Positions 49,119-62,122 of a DNA stretch of 64,000 bases are shown in pieces. Each line of letters begins with the position of its first letter. Position 1 is the stretch's first letter. Both the position numbers and the translations under genes were made by a program. The stretch lies in contig CP136064.1 of NCBI GenBank assembly GCA_032622095.1, forward strand, positions 249,707,827-249,771,826, read 5' to 3'. Source of the stretch: Siphonodentalium dalli. Lineage: Eukaryota > Mollusca > Scaphopoda > Gadilida > Siphonodentaliidae. The notes beneath the pieces are model-generated. The model saw only the letters and a list, made by a program, of their open reading frames with translations. It made no database searches and was not told where the DNA came from.

Positions 49119-50482
49119 CTGCAATGGTAGATTGATAGCAAGTGAGTGGTCATCTATGAGTCTGTTGGTGATGTGGACTCATCGTATAAATTGGTGAAAT
49201 AAGTAACTAGGCATTATCTCACATGATGGTTTAGCGCCCCGTGTGGATGGGTTGGTGTATACTATAAATTTAGATCCAACTACTGAGGAATCTTAAAACA
49301 TTATATTAGGAGAGTCATGCTGCTGAAAATAAATAGAGTATGGTCAGTGTTAATGCCTAAAACGAGACGCATGACTGTAATATAATATTCTTAACAAAAG
49401 TTGTAAGGACTAAATTCGAAACAATGAACACGTTTAAGCTTATGCGGGGTGTCTCTGTTTGCAAATAAATAGTGCCCAAAAAGGTAATTGTGTCATCATT
49501 GTTGTCAAAGCGGTCATCTTTAAACGAACAGACTCAAACAAGAAAGAAAATCAAACTCAGTTTTGGACATTTAGTTTTCCAAACCATGCGCCATAATTCC
49601 GGGGGGGCGGGTAAATTGCATCGGAATTCTCCAAATATAATTAGATTTAGTTTATGTTGAAACAGGTCAGTATTCTTGAGAAGTAACACGGTTGTAAAAC
49701 AATCTGAAATCTTTTCGTTCAGCCCATGCCGATATTCTATGGTATGGCCTACATACATTTCCAATAATATGTGTTTGTATATTCCATATTGTGCTAGTTA
49801 TTAAAACTAGAAAGATAATCTTTCAACTACGAATTGTACTCGTAGTTTGTGAGCATTATGTCATATTACGTAATCCCAGTGGCTGCAGACTGGCCGTCAT
49901 CAGCCAATTAATTAATGCATGTATTTATATAACACGATATCTACGCTCCATGTCCATTGATACTGACATGACTTAATATCGTGCCAAATTGACGACGAGA
50001 ATATTTTATCTAATTACTTCAAATTAGGCTCCTTTTGGTGCTGAAATTCGCTTCTTTGAAAAAATGCACACCGAGAACGGAACATACATGTATAACTACC
50101 TATAACGGGACATAACCGCATTCAAGTGATTATATAGTGTGTATTGTGATTTCAACCACACCATTGTCACGAACTATAAATATAAATTTTCTTAAATGGA
50201 CGATTTGGTTGAGAATTGGTAATTTTTACGCTTGAGTACTTCTGTGGTTATCAGCTATCGATATATGGTTATCAGAGTTACATCAATGCTCACAATACAT
50301 ATGATGAATAATTGTTTATTTTAATTTACCTTGCACACAGGTTATCTGGGGATGCTTCAGTTTGCAAATCAATCGTTTTCAAAACGGTAAAATGTTGATT
50401 CCATTATAAACCAGGTTGACGATTTATTTAACAAAATGACCTGTATTTACCCAATATATAAATATATACTCGCTATACTCAC

Positions 50483-50590
50483 ATCTGTTTCCGGTCCATC
50501 CAGTGTAGCAATTGCAGGTGTAGTTTCCCATACCGTTATCATAACAAGAGCCGTGATATCCACAAGGGTTATACACGCATGGTGACGTGT
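50483..50590 (-). CDS. EGF exon 7 (hybrid A')
   Basis: Same as EGF exon 5. Downstream intron 1,364 bp, shorter than in units 2-4 because the ~71-bp block is absent. Confidence 0.8.
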
Positions 50591-50966
50591 CTGTTGAAAA
50601 CAAGGAACCCGGCTTTAAAGTGTGGTTAGTAGATCACAATATGTACAAGCCTTAATGTTCTTAATAATTCGAATATTAATGTGTTATTGGAAATGTGTGA
50701 CATTATTGCCATGCGTTTGCTGAATTTGAAGTTCGCCATCAACAGTGATTATTGATATTTAGACGAAAAAGAGTTATGATTCGAAAACAATACATCAAAC
50801 AATATACCAATAAAGGAAGACGTACCTAATAAGATACACATATAGCTAAAGACTCAGAAACGCAAACACAACATTGTAGTAATCGTTTCCGCTAAAGTAA
50901 ATGCAATTTCCAACTTTTATTTTGTTCGGTAGGGAACAGTGATTGCATGTAGGAAATGATACTCAC

Positions 50967-50984
50967 AGTTGTTCGTTTGGTTAC
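50967..50984 (-). CDS. Microexon 8 (18 nt)
   Basis: Upstream of EGF exon 7; completes C6 of EGF 8. Confidence 0.65.
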
Positions 50985-51708
50985 CTGCAATGTTAGATTG
51001 ATAGCAAGTGAGTGGTCATCTATGAGTCTGTTGGTGATGTGGACTCATCATATAAATTGGTGAAATAAGTAACTAGGCATTATCTCACATGATACTTTAG
51101 CGCCCAGTGTGGATGGGTTGATGTATACTATAAATTGATATCCAACTACTGAGGAATCTTAAAACATTATATTAGGAGATTCATGCTGCTGAAAATTAAT
51201 AGAGTATGGTTAGTGTTAATGCCTAAAACGAGACGCATGACTATAATATAATATTCTTCACAAAAGCTGTAAGGTCTAAATTCAAAGTGCACAACGAGAA
51301 CGGAACATACATGTATAACTATATATAACGGGACATAACCACATTCACGTGATTACATGGTGTGTATTGTGATTTCAATCACACCATTATCACGAACTAT
51401 AAATATAAATTTTCTTACATGGACGATTTGGTTGAGAATTGGTAATTTTTACTTTTGAGTAGTTCTGTGATTATCAGCTGACGATATATGGTTATCAGAG
51501 TTACATCAATGCTCACAATACATATGATGATTAATTGTTTATTTTAATTTACCTTGCACACAGCTTATCTGGGGATGCTTCAGTTTGCCGCAAATCAATC
51601 GTTTTCAAAACGGTAAAATGTTGATTCCATTATAAACCAGGTTGACGATTTATTTAACAAAATGACTTGTATTTTCGCAATATATAAATATATACTCGCC
51701 ATATTCAC

Positions 51709-51816
51709 AGCTGTGTCCTGTCCATCCAGTGTAGCAATTGCAGGTGTAGTTTCCCATACCGTTATCATAACAAGAGCCGTGATATCCACAAGGGTTATAC
51801 ACGCATGGTGACGTGT
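51709..51816 (-). CDS. EGF exon 8 (type B)
   Basis: Type B. Intron of 724 bp to microexon 8. Confidence 0.8.
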
Positions 51817-52192
51817 CTGTTGAAAACAAGGAACCCGTCTTTAAAGTGTGGTTAGTAGATCACAATCTGTACAAGTCTTAATGTTCTTAATAATTCGAAT
51901 ATTAATGTGTTATTGGAAATGTGTGACATCCTTGCCATGCGTTTGCTGAATTTGAAGTTCGCCATCAACAGTGATTATTGATATTTAGACGAAAAAGAGT
52001 TATGATTCGAAAACAATACATCAAACAATATACCAATAAAGGAAGACGTACCTAATAAGATACACATATAGCTAAAGACTCAGAAACGCAAACAAAACAT
52101 TGTAGTAATCGTTTCCGCTAAAGTAAATGCAATTTCCAACATTTATTTTGTTCGGTAGGGAACAGTGATTGCATGTAGGAAATGATACTCAC

Positions 52193-52210
52193 AGTTGTTC
52201 GTTTGGTTAC
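52193..52210 (-). CDS. Microexon 9 (18 nt)
   Basis: Upstream of EGF exon 8; completes C6 of EGF 9. Confidence 0.65.
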
Positions 52211-53573
52211 CTGCAATGGTAGATTGATAGCAAGTGAGTGGTCATCTATGAGTCTGTTGGTGATGTGGACTCATCGTATAAATTGGTGAAATAAGTAACT
52301 AGGCATTATCTCACATGATGGTTTAGCGCCCCGTGTGGATGGGTTGGTGTATACTATAAATTGAGATCCAACTACTGAGGAATCTTAAAACATTATATTA
52401 GGAGAGTCATGCTGCTGAAAATTAATAGAGTATGGTCAGTGTTAATGCCTAAAACGAGACGCATGACTATAATATAATATTCTTAACAAAAGTTGTAAGG
52501 ACTAAATTCGAAACAATGAACACGTTTAAGCTTATGCGGGGTGTCTCTGTTTGCAAATAAATAGTGCCCAAAAAGGTAATTGTGTCATCATTGTTGTCAA
52601 AGCGGTCATCTTTAAACGAACAGACTCAAACAAGAAAGAAAATCAAACTCAGTTTTGGACGTTTAGTTTTCCAAACCATGCGCCATAATTCCGGGGGGGG
52701 GGTAAATTGCATCGGAATTCTCCAAATATAATTAGATTTAGTTTATGTTGAAACAGGTCAGTATTCTTGAGAAGTAACACGGTTGTAAAACAATCTGAAA
52801 TCTTTTCGTTCAGCCCATGCCGATATTCTATGGTATGGCCTACATACATTTCCAATAATATGTGTTTGTAGATTCCATATTGTGCTAGTTATTAAAACTA
52901 GAAAGATAATCTTTCAACTACGAATTGTACTCGTAGTTTGTGAGCATTATGTCATATTACGTAATCCCAGTGGCTGCAGACTGGCCGTCATCAGCCAATT
53001 AATTAATGCATGTATTTATATAACACGATATCTACGCTCCATGTCCATTGATACTGACATGACTTAATATCGTGCCAAATTGACGACGAGAATATTTTAT
53101 CTAATTACTTCAAATTAGGCTCCTTTTGGTGCTGAAATTCGCTTCTTTGAAAAAATGCACACCGAGAACGGAACATACATGTATAACTACCTATAACGGG
53201 ACATAACCGCATTCAAGTGATTATATAGTGTGTATTGTGATTTCAACCACACCATTGTCACGAACTATAAATATAAATTTTCTTAAATGGACGATTTGGT
53301 TGAGAATTGGTAATTTTTACGCTTGAGTACTTCTGTGGTTATCAGCTATCGATATATGGTTATCAGAGTTACATCAATGCTCACAATACATATGATGAAT
53401 AATTGTTTATTTTAATTTACCTTGCACACAGGTTATCTGGGGATGCTTCAGTTTGCAAATCAATCGTTTTCAAAACGGTAAAATGTTGATTCCATTATAA
53501 ACCAGGTTGACGATTTATTTAACAAAATGACCTGTATTTACCCAATATATAAATATATACTCGCTATACTCAC

Positions 53574-53681
53574 ATCTGTTTCCGGTCCATCCAGTGTAGC
53601 AATTGCAGGTGTAGTTTCCCATACCGTTATCATAACAAGAGCCGTGATATCCACAAGGGTTATACACGCATGGTGACGTGT
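53574..53681 (-). CDS. EGF exon 9 (hybrid A')
   Basis: Same as EGF exon 5. Intron of 1,363 bp to microexon 9. Confidence 0.8.
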
Positions 53682-54057
53682 CTGTTGAAAACAAGGAACC
53701 CGGCTTTAAAGTGTGGTTAGTAGATCACAATCTGTACAAGCCTTAATGTTCTTAATAATTCGAATATTAATGTGTTATTGGAAATGTGTGACATTATTGC
53801 CATGCGTTTGCTGAATTTGAAGTTCGCCATCAACAGTGATTATTGATATTTAGACGAAAAAGAGTTATGATTCGAAAACAATACATCAAACAATATACCA
53901 ATAAAGGAAGACGTACCTAATAAGATACACATATAGCTAAAGACTCAGAAACGCAAACACAACATTGTAGTAATCGTTTCCGCTAAAGTAAATGCAATTT
54001 CCAACTTTTATTTTGTTCGGTAGGGAACAGTGATTGCATGTAGGAAATGATACTCAC

Positions 54058-54075
54058 AGTTGTTCGTTTGGTTAC
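54058..54075 (-). CDS. Microexon 10 (18 nt)
   Basis: Upstream of EGF exon 9; completes C6 of EGF 10. Confidence 0.65.
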
Positions 54076-54799
54076 CTGCAATGTTAGATTGATAGCAAGT
54101 GAGTGGTCATCTATGAGTCTGTTGGTGATGTGGACTCATCATATAAATTGGTGAAATAAGTAACTAGGCATTATCTCACATGATACTTTAGCGCCCAGTG
54201 TGGATGGGTTGATGTATACTATAAATTGATATCCAACTACTGAGGAATCTTAAAACATTATATTAGGAGATTCATGCTGCTGAAAATTAATAGAGTATGG
54301 TTAGTGTTAATGCCTAAAACGAGACGCATGACTATAATATAATATTCTTCACAAAAGCTGTAAGGTCTAAATTCAAAGTGCACAACGAGAACGGAACATA
54401 CATGTATAACTACCTATAACGGGACATAACCACATTCACGTGATTACATGGTGTGTATTGTGATTTCAATCACACCATTATCACGAACTATAAATATAAA
54501 TTTTCTTACATGGACGATTTGGTTGAGAATTGGTAATTTTTACTTTTGAGTACTTCTGTGATTATCAGCTGACGATATATGGTTATCAGAGTTACATCAA
54601 TGCTCACAATACATATGATGATTAATTGTTTATTTTAATTTACCTTGCACACAGCTTATCTGGGGATGCTTCAGTTTGCCGCAAATCAATCGTTTTCAAA
54701 ACGGTAAAATGTTGATTCCATTATAAACCAGGTTGACGATTTATTTAACAAAATGACTTGTATTTTCGCAATATATAAATATATACTCGCCATATTCAC

Positions 54800-54907
54800 A
54801 GCTGTGTCCTGTCCATCCAGTGTAGCAATTGCAGGTGTAGTTTCCCATACCGTTATCATAACAAGAGCCGTGATATCCACAAGGGTTATACACGCATGGT
54901 GACGTGT
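54800..54907 (-). CDS. EGF exon 10 (type B)
   Basis: Type B. Intron of 724 bp to microexon 10. Confidence 0.8.
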
Positions 54908-55283
54908 CTGTTGAAAACAAGGAACCCGTCTTTAAAGTGTGGTTAGTAGATCACAATCTGTACAAGTCTTAATGTTCTTAATAATTCGAATATTAATGTG
55001 TTATTGGAAATGTGTGACATCCTTGCCATGCGTTTGCTGAATTTGAAGTTCGCCATCAACAGTGATTATTGATATTTAGACGAAAAAGAGTTATGATTCG
55101 AAAACAATACATCAAACAATATACCAATAAAGGAAGACGTACCTAATAAGATACACATATAGCTAAAGACTCAGAAACGCAAACAAAACATTGTAGTAAT
55201 CGTTTCCGCTAAAGTAAATGCAATTTCCAACATTTATTTTGTTCGGTAGGGAACAGTGATTGCATGTAGGAAATGATACTCAC

Positions 55284-55301
55284 AGTTGTTCGTTTGGTTA
55301 C
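55284..55301 (-). CDS. Microexon 11 (18 nt)
   Basis: Upstream of EGF exon 10; completes C6 of EGF 11 across the MITE-bearing intron. Confidence 0.65.
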
Positions 55302-56379
55302 CTGCAATGGTAGATTGATAGCAAGTGAGTGGTCATCTATGAGTCTGTTGGTGATGTGGACTCATCGTATAAATTGGTGAAATAAGTAACTAGGCATTAT
55401 CTCACATGATGGTTTAGCGCCCCGTGTGGATGGGTTGGTGTATACTATAAATTGAGATCCAACTACTGAGGAATCTTAAAACATTATATTAGGAGAGTCA
55501 TGCTGCTGAAAATTAATAGAGTATGGTCAGTGTTAATGCCTAAAACGAGACGCATGACTATAATATAATATTCTTAACAAAAGTTGTAAGGACTAAATTC
55601 GAAACAATGAACACGTTTAAGCTTATGCGGGGTGTCTCTGTTTGCAAATAAATAGTGCCCAAAAAGGTAATTGTGTCATCATTGTTGTCAAAGCGGTCAT
55701 CTTTAAACGAACAGACTCAAACAAGAAAGAAAATCAAACTCAGTTTTGGACATTTAGTTTTCCAAACCATGCGCCATAATTCCGGGGGGGGGGGGTAAAT
55801 TGCATCGGAATTCTCCAAATATAATTAGATTTAGTTTATGTTGAAACAGGTCAGTATTCTTGAGAAGTAACACGGTTGTAAAACAATCTGAAATATTTTC
55901 GTTCAGCCCATGCCGATATTCTATGGTATGGCCTACATACATTTCCAATAATATGTGTTTGTAGATTCCATATTGTGCTAGTTATTAAAACTAGAAAGAT
56001 AATCTTTCAACTACGAATTGTACTCGTAGTTTGTGAGCATTATGTCATATTACGTAATCCCAGTGGCTGCAGACTGGCCGTCATCAGCCAATTAATTAAT
56101 GCATGTATTTATATAACACGATATCTACGCTCCATGTCCATTGATACTGACATGACTTAATATCGTGCCAAATTGACGACGAGAATATTTTATCTAATTA
56201 CTTCAAATTAGGCTCCTTTTGGTGCTGAAATTCGCTTCTTTGAAAAAATGCACACCGAGAACGGAACATACATGTATAACTACCTATAACGGGACATAAC
56301 CGCATTCAAGTGATTATATAGTGTGTATTGTGATTTCAACCACACCATTGTCACGAACTATAAATATAAATTTTCTTAA

Positions 56380-56873
56380 AGGTACGGTTGGCCTTGGCGG
56401 TGGGTATCCTGTGAAAATAATTCCACCCGTCAAAAACCGCCACAAACAGAAAGAACAACAAAATGTAGACAGACTTTGTCCGTATACAAATAAGAAATAT
56501 CGCATAAACAGTATGTTATGGTCATATTTTTGACCATTGTTATGTAAACAAAAGCCTAAAAAGTTACTTTTCTGGTGTTTGTTTATATTATGATGGTAAA
56601 CATAAAGAGCGTTCTTTGTGGGTGAATTCCTGATATGGAACGAATAAAGAGCGTTTATGTCATTTGTGTGTGATTAGCCAGCAGCATTGTGTTGTCTTCT
56701 GTAACACAATCAGGCTCTTGCTTAGGTAAAATATAGAAAATCTTTATGATAACATGCTGTTTACGCGATGGTCATGGTATATATGAACGAAACTGTATGC
56801 ATTTTAATGTTTTTCTGTTTACGGTGATTGGAAAAAATATGAATATTTTCGACAACTAAGGCCTCACGTGCCT
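56380..56873 (-). mobile_element. MITE family 1, copy d, inside an EGF intron
   Basis: 494 bp, with TTAA at 56,376-56,379 and 56,874-56,877. All other units show the uninterrupted site TTTTCTTAAATGGACG, so both the insertion and the 4-bp duplication are certain. It sits in the intron between EGF exon 11 and microexon 11. Confidence 0.95.
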
Positions 56874-57164
56874 TTAAATGGACGATTTGGTTGAGAATTG
56901 GTAATTTTTACGCTTGAGTACTTCTGTGGTTATCAGCTATCGATATATGGTTATCAGAGTTACATCAATGCTCACAATACATATGATGAATAATTGTTTA
57001 TTTTAATTTACCTTGCACACAGGTTATCTGGGGATGCTTCAGTTTGCAAATCAATCGTTTTCAAAACGGTAAAATGTTGATTCCATTATAAACCAGGTTG
57101 ACGATTTATTTAACAAAATGACCTGTATTTACCCAATATATAAATATATACTCGCTATACTCAC

Positions 57165-57272
57165 ATCTGTTTCCGGTCCATCCAGTGTAGCAATTGCAGG
57201 TGTAGTTTCCCATACCGTTATCATAACAAGAGCCGTGATATCCACAAGGGTTATACACGCATGGTGACGTGT
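57165..57272 (-). CDS. EGF exon 11 (hybrid A', only EGF of unit 7)
   Basis: Hybrid exon whose downstream intron (1,863 bp) carries the family-1 MITE. The following type B cassette on the upstream side is deleted, so its 5' neighbour is EGF exon 12, another A'. Confidence 0.8.
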
Positions 57273-57648
57273 CTGTTGAAAACAAGGAACCCGGCTTTAA
57301 AGTGTGGTTAGTAGATCACAATCTGTACAAGCCTTAATGTTCTTAATAATTCGAATATTAATGTGTTATTGGAAATGTGTGACATTATTGCCATGCGTTT
57401 GCTGAATTTGAAGTTCGCCATCAACAGTGATTATTGATATTTAGACGAAAAAGAGTTATGATTCGAAAACAATACATCAAACAATATACCAATAAAGGAA
57501 GACGTACCTAATAAGATACACATATAGCTAAAGACTCAGAAACGCAAACACAACATTGTAGTAATCGTTTCCGCTAAAGTAAATGCAATTTCCAACTTTT
57601 ATTTTGTTCGGTAGGGAACAGTGATTGCATGTAGGAAATGATACTCAC

Positions 57649-57666
57649 AGTTGTTCGTTTGGTTAC
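57649..57666 (-). CDS. Microexon 12 (18 nt)
   Basis: Upstream of EGF exon 11; completes C6 of EGF 12. It lies about 70-120 bp left of the unequal-crossover point. Confidence 0.65.
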
Positions 57667-59030
57667 CTGCAATGTTAGATTGATAGCAAGTGAGTGGTCA
57701 TCTATGAGTCTGTTGGTGATGTGGACTCATCATATAAATTGGTGAAATAAGTAACTAGGCATTATCTCACATGATGGTTTCGCGCCCCGTGTGGATGGGT
57801 TGGTGTATACTATAAATTGAGATCCAACTACTGAGGAATCTTAAAACATTATATTAGGAGAGTCATGCTGCTGAAAATTAATAGAGTATGGTCAGTGTTA
57901 ATGCCTAAAACGAGACGCATGACTATAATATAATATTCTTAACAAAAGTTGTAAGGACTAAATTCGAAACAATGAACACGTTTAAGCTTATGCGGGGTGT
58001 CTCTGTTTGCAAATAAATAGTGCCCAAAAAGGTAATTGTGTCATCATTGTTGTCAAAGCGGTCATCTTTAAACGAACAGACTCAAACAAGAAAGAAAATC
58101 AAACTCAGTTTTGGACATTTAGTTTTCCAAACCATGCGCCATAATTCCGGGGGGGGGGGTAAATTGCATCGGAATTCTCCAAATATAATTAGATTTAGTT
58201 TATGTTGAAACAGGTCAGTATTCTTGAGAAGTAACACGGTTGTAAAACAATCTGAAATCTTTTCGTTCAGCCCATGCCGATATTCTATGGTATGGCCTAC
58301 ATACATTTCCAATAATATGTGTTTGTAGATTCCATATTGTGCTAGTTATTAAAACTAGAAAGATAATCTTTCAACTACGAATTGTACTCGTAGTTTGTGA
58401 GCATTATGTCATATTACGTAATCCCAGTGGCTGCAGACTGGCCGTCATCAGCCAATTAATTAATGCATGTATTTATATAACACGATATCTACGCTCCATG
58501 TCCATTGATACTGACATGACTTAAAATCGTGCCAAATTGACGACGAGAATATTTTATCTAATTACTTCAAATTAAGCTCCTTTTGGTGCTGAAATTCGCT
58601 TCTTTGAAAAAATGCACACCGAGAACGGAACATACATGTATAACTACCTATAACGGGACATAACCGCATTCAAGTGATTATATAGTGTGTATTGTGATTT
58701 CAACCACACCATTGTCACGAACTATAAATATAAATTTTCTTAAATGGACGATTTGGTTGAGAATTGGTAATTTTTACGCTTGAGTACTTCTGTGGTTATC
58801 AGCTATCGATATATGGTTATCAGAGTTACATCAATGCTCACAATACATATGATGAATAATTGTTTATTTTAATTTACCTTGCACACAGGTTATCTGGGGA
58901 TGCTTCAGTTTGCAAATCAATCGTTTTCAAAACGGTAAAATGTTGATTCCATTATAAACCAGGTTGACGATTTATTTAACAAAATGACCTGTATTTACCC
59001 AATATATAAATATATACTCGCTATACTCAC

Positions 59031-59138
59031 ATCTGTTTCCGGTCCATCCAGTGTAGCAATTGCAGGTGTAGTTTCCCATACTGTTATCATAACAAGAGCC
59101 GTGATATCCACAAGGGTTATACACGCATGGTGACGTGT
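59031..59138 (-). CDS. EGF exon 12 (hybrid A', Ser variant)
   Basis: A' exon with one substitution: AAC-AGT for AAC-GGT, giving DNSMG instead of DNGMG in the C3-C4 loop. It is the only coding difference among the six A' copies. Confidence 0.8.
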
Positions 59139-59514
59139 CTGTTGAAAACAAGGAACCCGGCTTTAAAGTGTGGTTAGTAGATCACAATCTGTACAAGCCT
59201 TAATGTTCTTAATAATTCGAATATTAATGTGTTATTGGAAATGTGTGACATTATTGCCATGCGTTTGCTGAATTTGAAGTTCGCCATCAACAGTGATTAT
59301 TGATATTTAGACGAAAAAGAGTTATGATTCGAAAACAATACATCAAACAATATACCAATAAAGGAAGACGTACCTAATAAGATACACATATAGCTAAAGA
59401 CTCAGAAACGCAAACACAACATTGTAGTAATCGTTTCCGCTAAAGTAAATGCAATTTCCAACTTTTATTTTGTTCGGTAGGGAACAGTGATTGCATGTAG
59501 GAAATGATACTCAC

Positions 59515-59532
59515 AGTTGTTCGTTTGGTTAC
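59515..59532 (-). CDS. Microexon 13 (18 nt)
   Basis: Upstream of EGF exon 12; completes C6 of EGF 13. Confidence 0.65.
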
Positions 59533-60256
59533 CTGCAATGTTAGATTGATAGCAAGTGAGTGGTCATCTATGAGTCTGTTGGTGATGTGGACTCATCATA
59601 TAAATTGGTGAAATAAGTAACTAGGCATTATCTCACATGATACTTTAGCGCCCAGTGTGGATGGGTTGATGTATACTATAAATTGATATCCAACTACTGA
59701 GGAATCTTAAAACATTATATTAGGAGATTCATGCTGCTGAAAATTAATAGAGTATGGTTAGTGTTAATGCCTAAAACGAGACGCATGACTATAATATAAT
59801 ATTCTTCACAAAAGCTGTAAGGTCTAAATTCAAAGTGCACAACGAGAACGGAACATACATGTATAACTACCTATAACGGGACATAACCACATTCACGTGA
59901 TTACATGGTGTGTATTGTGATTTCAATCACACCATTATCACGAACTATAAATATAAATTTTCTTACATGGACGATTTGGTTGAGAATTGGTAATTTTTAC
60001 TTTTGAGTACTTCTGTGATTATCAGCTGACGATATATGGTTATCAGAGTTACATCAATGCTCACAATACATATGATGATTAATTGTTTATTTTAATTTAC
60101 CTTGCACACAGCTTATCTGGGGATGCTTCAGTTTGCCGCAAATCAATCGTTTTCAAAACGGTAAAATGTTGATTCCATTATAAACCAGGTTGACGATTTA
60201 TTTAACAAAATGACTTGTATTTTCGCAATATATAAATATATACTCGCCATATTCAC

Positions 60257-60364
60257 AGCTGTGTCCTGTCCATCCAGTGTAGCAATTGCAGGTGTAGTTT
60301 CCCATACCGTTATCATAACAAGAGCCGTGATATCCACAAGGGTTATACACGCATGGTGACGTGT
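60257..60364 (-). CDS. EGF exon 13 (type B)
   Basis: Type B. Intron of 724 bp to microexon 13. Confidence 0.8.
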
Positions 60365-60740
60365 CTGTTGAAAACAAGGAACCCGTCTTTAAAGTGTGGT
60401 TAGTAGATCACAATCTGTACAAGTCTTAATGTTCTTAATAATTCGAATATTAATGTGTTATTGGAAATGTGTGACATCCTTGCCATGCGTTTGCTGAATT
60501 TGAAGTTCGCCATCAACAGTGATTATTGATATGCAGACGAAAAAGAGTTATGATTCGAAAACAATACATCAAACAATATACCAATAAAGGAAGACGTACC
60601 TAATAAGATACACATATAGCTAAAGACTCAGAAACGCAAACAAAACATTGTAGTAATCGTTTCCGCTAAAGTAAATGCAATTTCCAACATTTATTTTGTT
60701 CGGTAGGGAACAGTGATTGCATGTAGGAAATGATACTCAC

Positions 60741-60758
60741 AGTTGTTCGTTTGGTTAC
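60741..60758 (-). CDS. Microexon 14 (18 nt)
   Basis: Upstream of EGF exon 13; completes C6 of EGF 14. Confidence 0.65.
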
Positions 60759-62122
60759 CTGCAATGGTAGATTGATAGCAAGTGAGTGGTCATCTATGAG
60801 TCTGTTGGTGATGTGGACTCATCGTATAAATTGGTGAAATAAGTAACTAGGCATTATCTCACATGATGGTTTAGCGCCCCGTGTGGATGGGTTGGTGTAT
60901 ACTATAAATTGAGATCCAACTACTGAGGAATCTTAAAACATTATATTAGGAGAGTCATGCTGCTGAAAATTAATAGAGTATGGTCAGTGTTAATGCCTAA
61001 AACGAGACACATGACTATAATATAATATTCTTAACAAAAGTTGTAAGGACTAAATTCGAAACAATGAACACGTTTAAGCTTATGCGGGGTGTCTCTGTTT
61101 GCAAATAAATAGTGCCCAAAAAGGTAATTGTGTCATCATTGTTGTCAAAGCGGTCATCTTTAAACGAACAGACTCAAACAAGAAAGAAAATCAAACTCAG
61201 TTTTGAACATTTAGTTTTCCAAACCATGCGCCATAATTCCGGGGGGGGGGGTAAATTGCATCGGAATTCTCCAAATATAATTAGATTTAGTTTATGTTGA
61301 AACAGGTCAGTATTCTTGAGAAGTAACACGGTTGTAAAACAATCTGAAATCTTTTCGTTCAGCCCATGCCGATATTCTATGGTATGGCCTACATACATTT
61401 CCAATAATATGTGTTTGTAGATTCCATATTGTGCTAGTTATTAAAACTAGAAAGATAATCTTTCAACTACGAATTGTACTCGTAGTTTGTGAGCATTATG
61501 TCATATTACGTAATCCCAGTGGCTGCAGACTGGCCGTCATCAGCCAATTAATTAATGCATGTATTTATATAACACGATATCTACGCTCCATGTCCATTGA
61601 TACTGACATGACTTAATATCGTGCCAAATTGACGACGAGAATATTTTATCTAATTACTTCAAATTAGGCTCCTTTTGGTGCTGAAATTCGCTTCTTTGAA
61701 AAAATGCACACCGAGAACGGAACATACATGTATAACTACCTATAACGGGACATAACCGCATTCAAGTGATTATATAGTGTGTATTGTGATTTCAACCACA
61801 CCATTGTCACGAACTATAAATATAAATTTTCTTAAATGGACGATTTGGTTGAGAATTGGTAATTTTTACGCTTGAGTACTTCTGTGGTTATCAGCTATCG
61901 ATATATGGTTATCAGAGTTACATCAATGCTCACAATACATATGATGAATAATTGTTTATTTTAATTTACCTTGCACACAGGTTATCTGGGGATGCTTCAG
62001 TTTGCAAATCAATCGTTTTCAAAACGGTAAAATGTTGATTCCATTATAAACCAGGTTGACGATTTATTTAACAAAATTACCTGTATTTACCCAATATATA
62101 AATATATACTCGCTATACTCAC

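Larger units (their letters stand above)
46435..49600 (-). repeat. Array unit 4 (chimeric)
   Basis: Older-type sequence up to about 46,710, newer-type after it. At the switch the two versions overlap as AAACTGGAAAACTAGAAAG, an 8-bp gain. Contains EGF exons 5 and 6. Confidence 0.85.
49601..52692 (-). repeat. Array unit 5 (newer type)
   Basis: EGF exons 7 and 8. The poly-G tract is interrupted by a C (GGGGGGGCGGG). It lacks the ~71-bp block. Confidence 0.9.
52693..55783 (-). repeat. Array unit 6 (newer type)
   Basis: EGF exons 9 and 10. Nearly identical to unit 5. Poly-G tract of 10. Confidence 0.9.
55784..58148 (-). repeat. Array unit 7 (one cassette lost, MITE gained)
   Basis: Only one EGF exon (11). 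Subtracting the 498-bp MITE insertion leaves 1,867 bp, 1,225 bp less than its neighbours, the spacing of one cassette. Confidence 0.9.
58149..61240 (-). repeat. Array unit 8 (newer type)
   Basis: EGF exons 12 and 13. Poly-G tract of 11. Confidence 0.9.
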
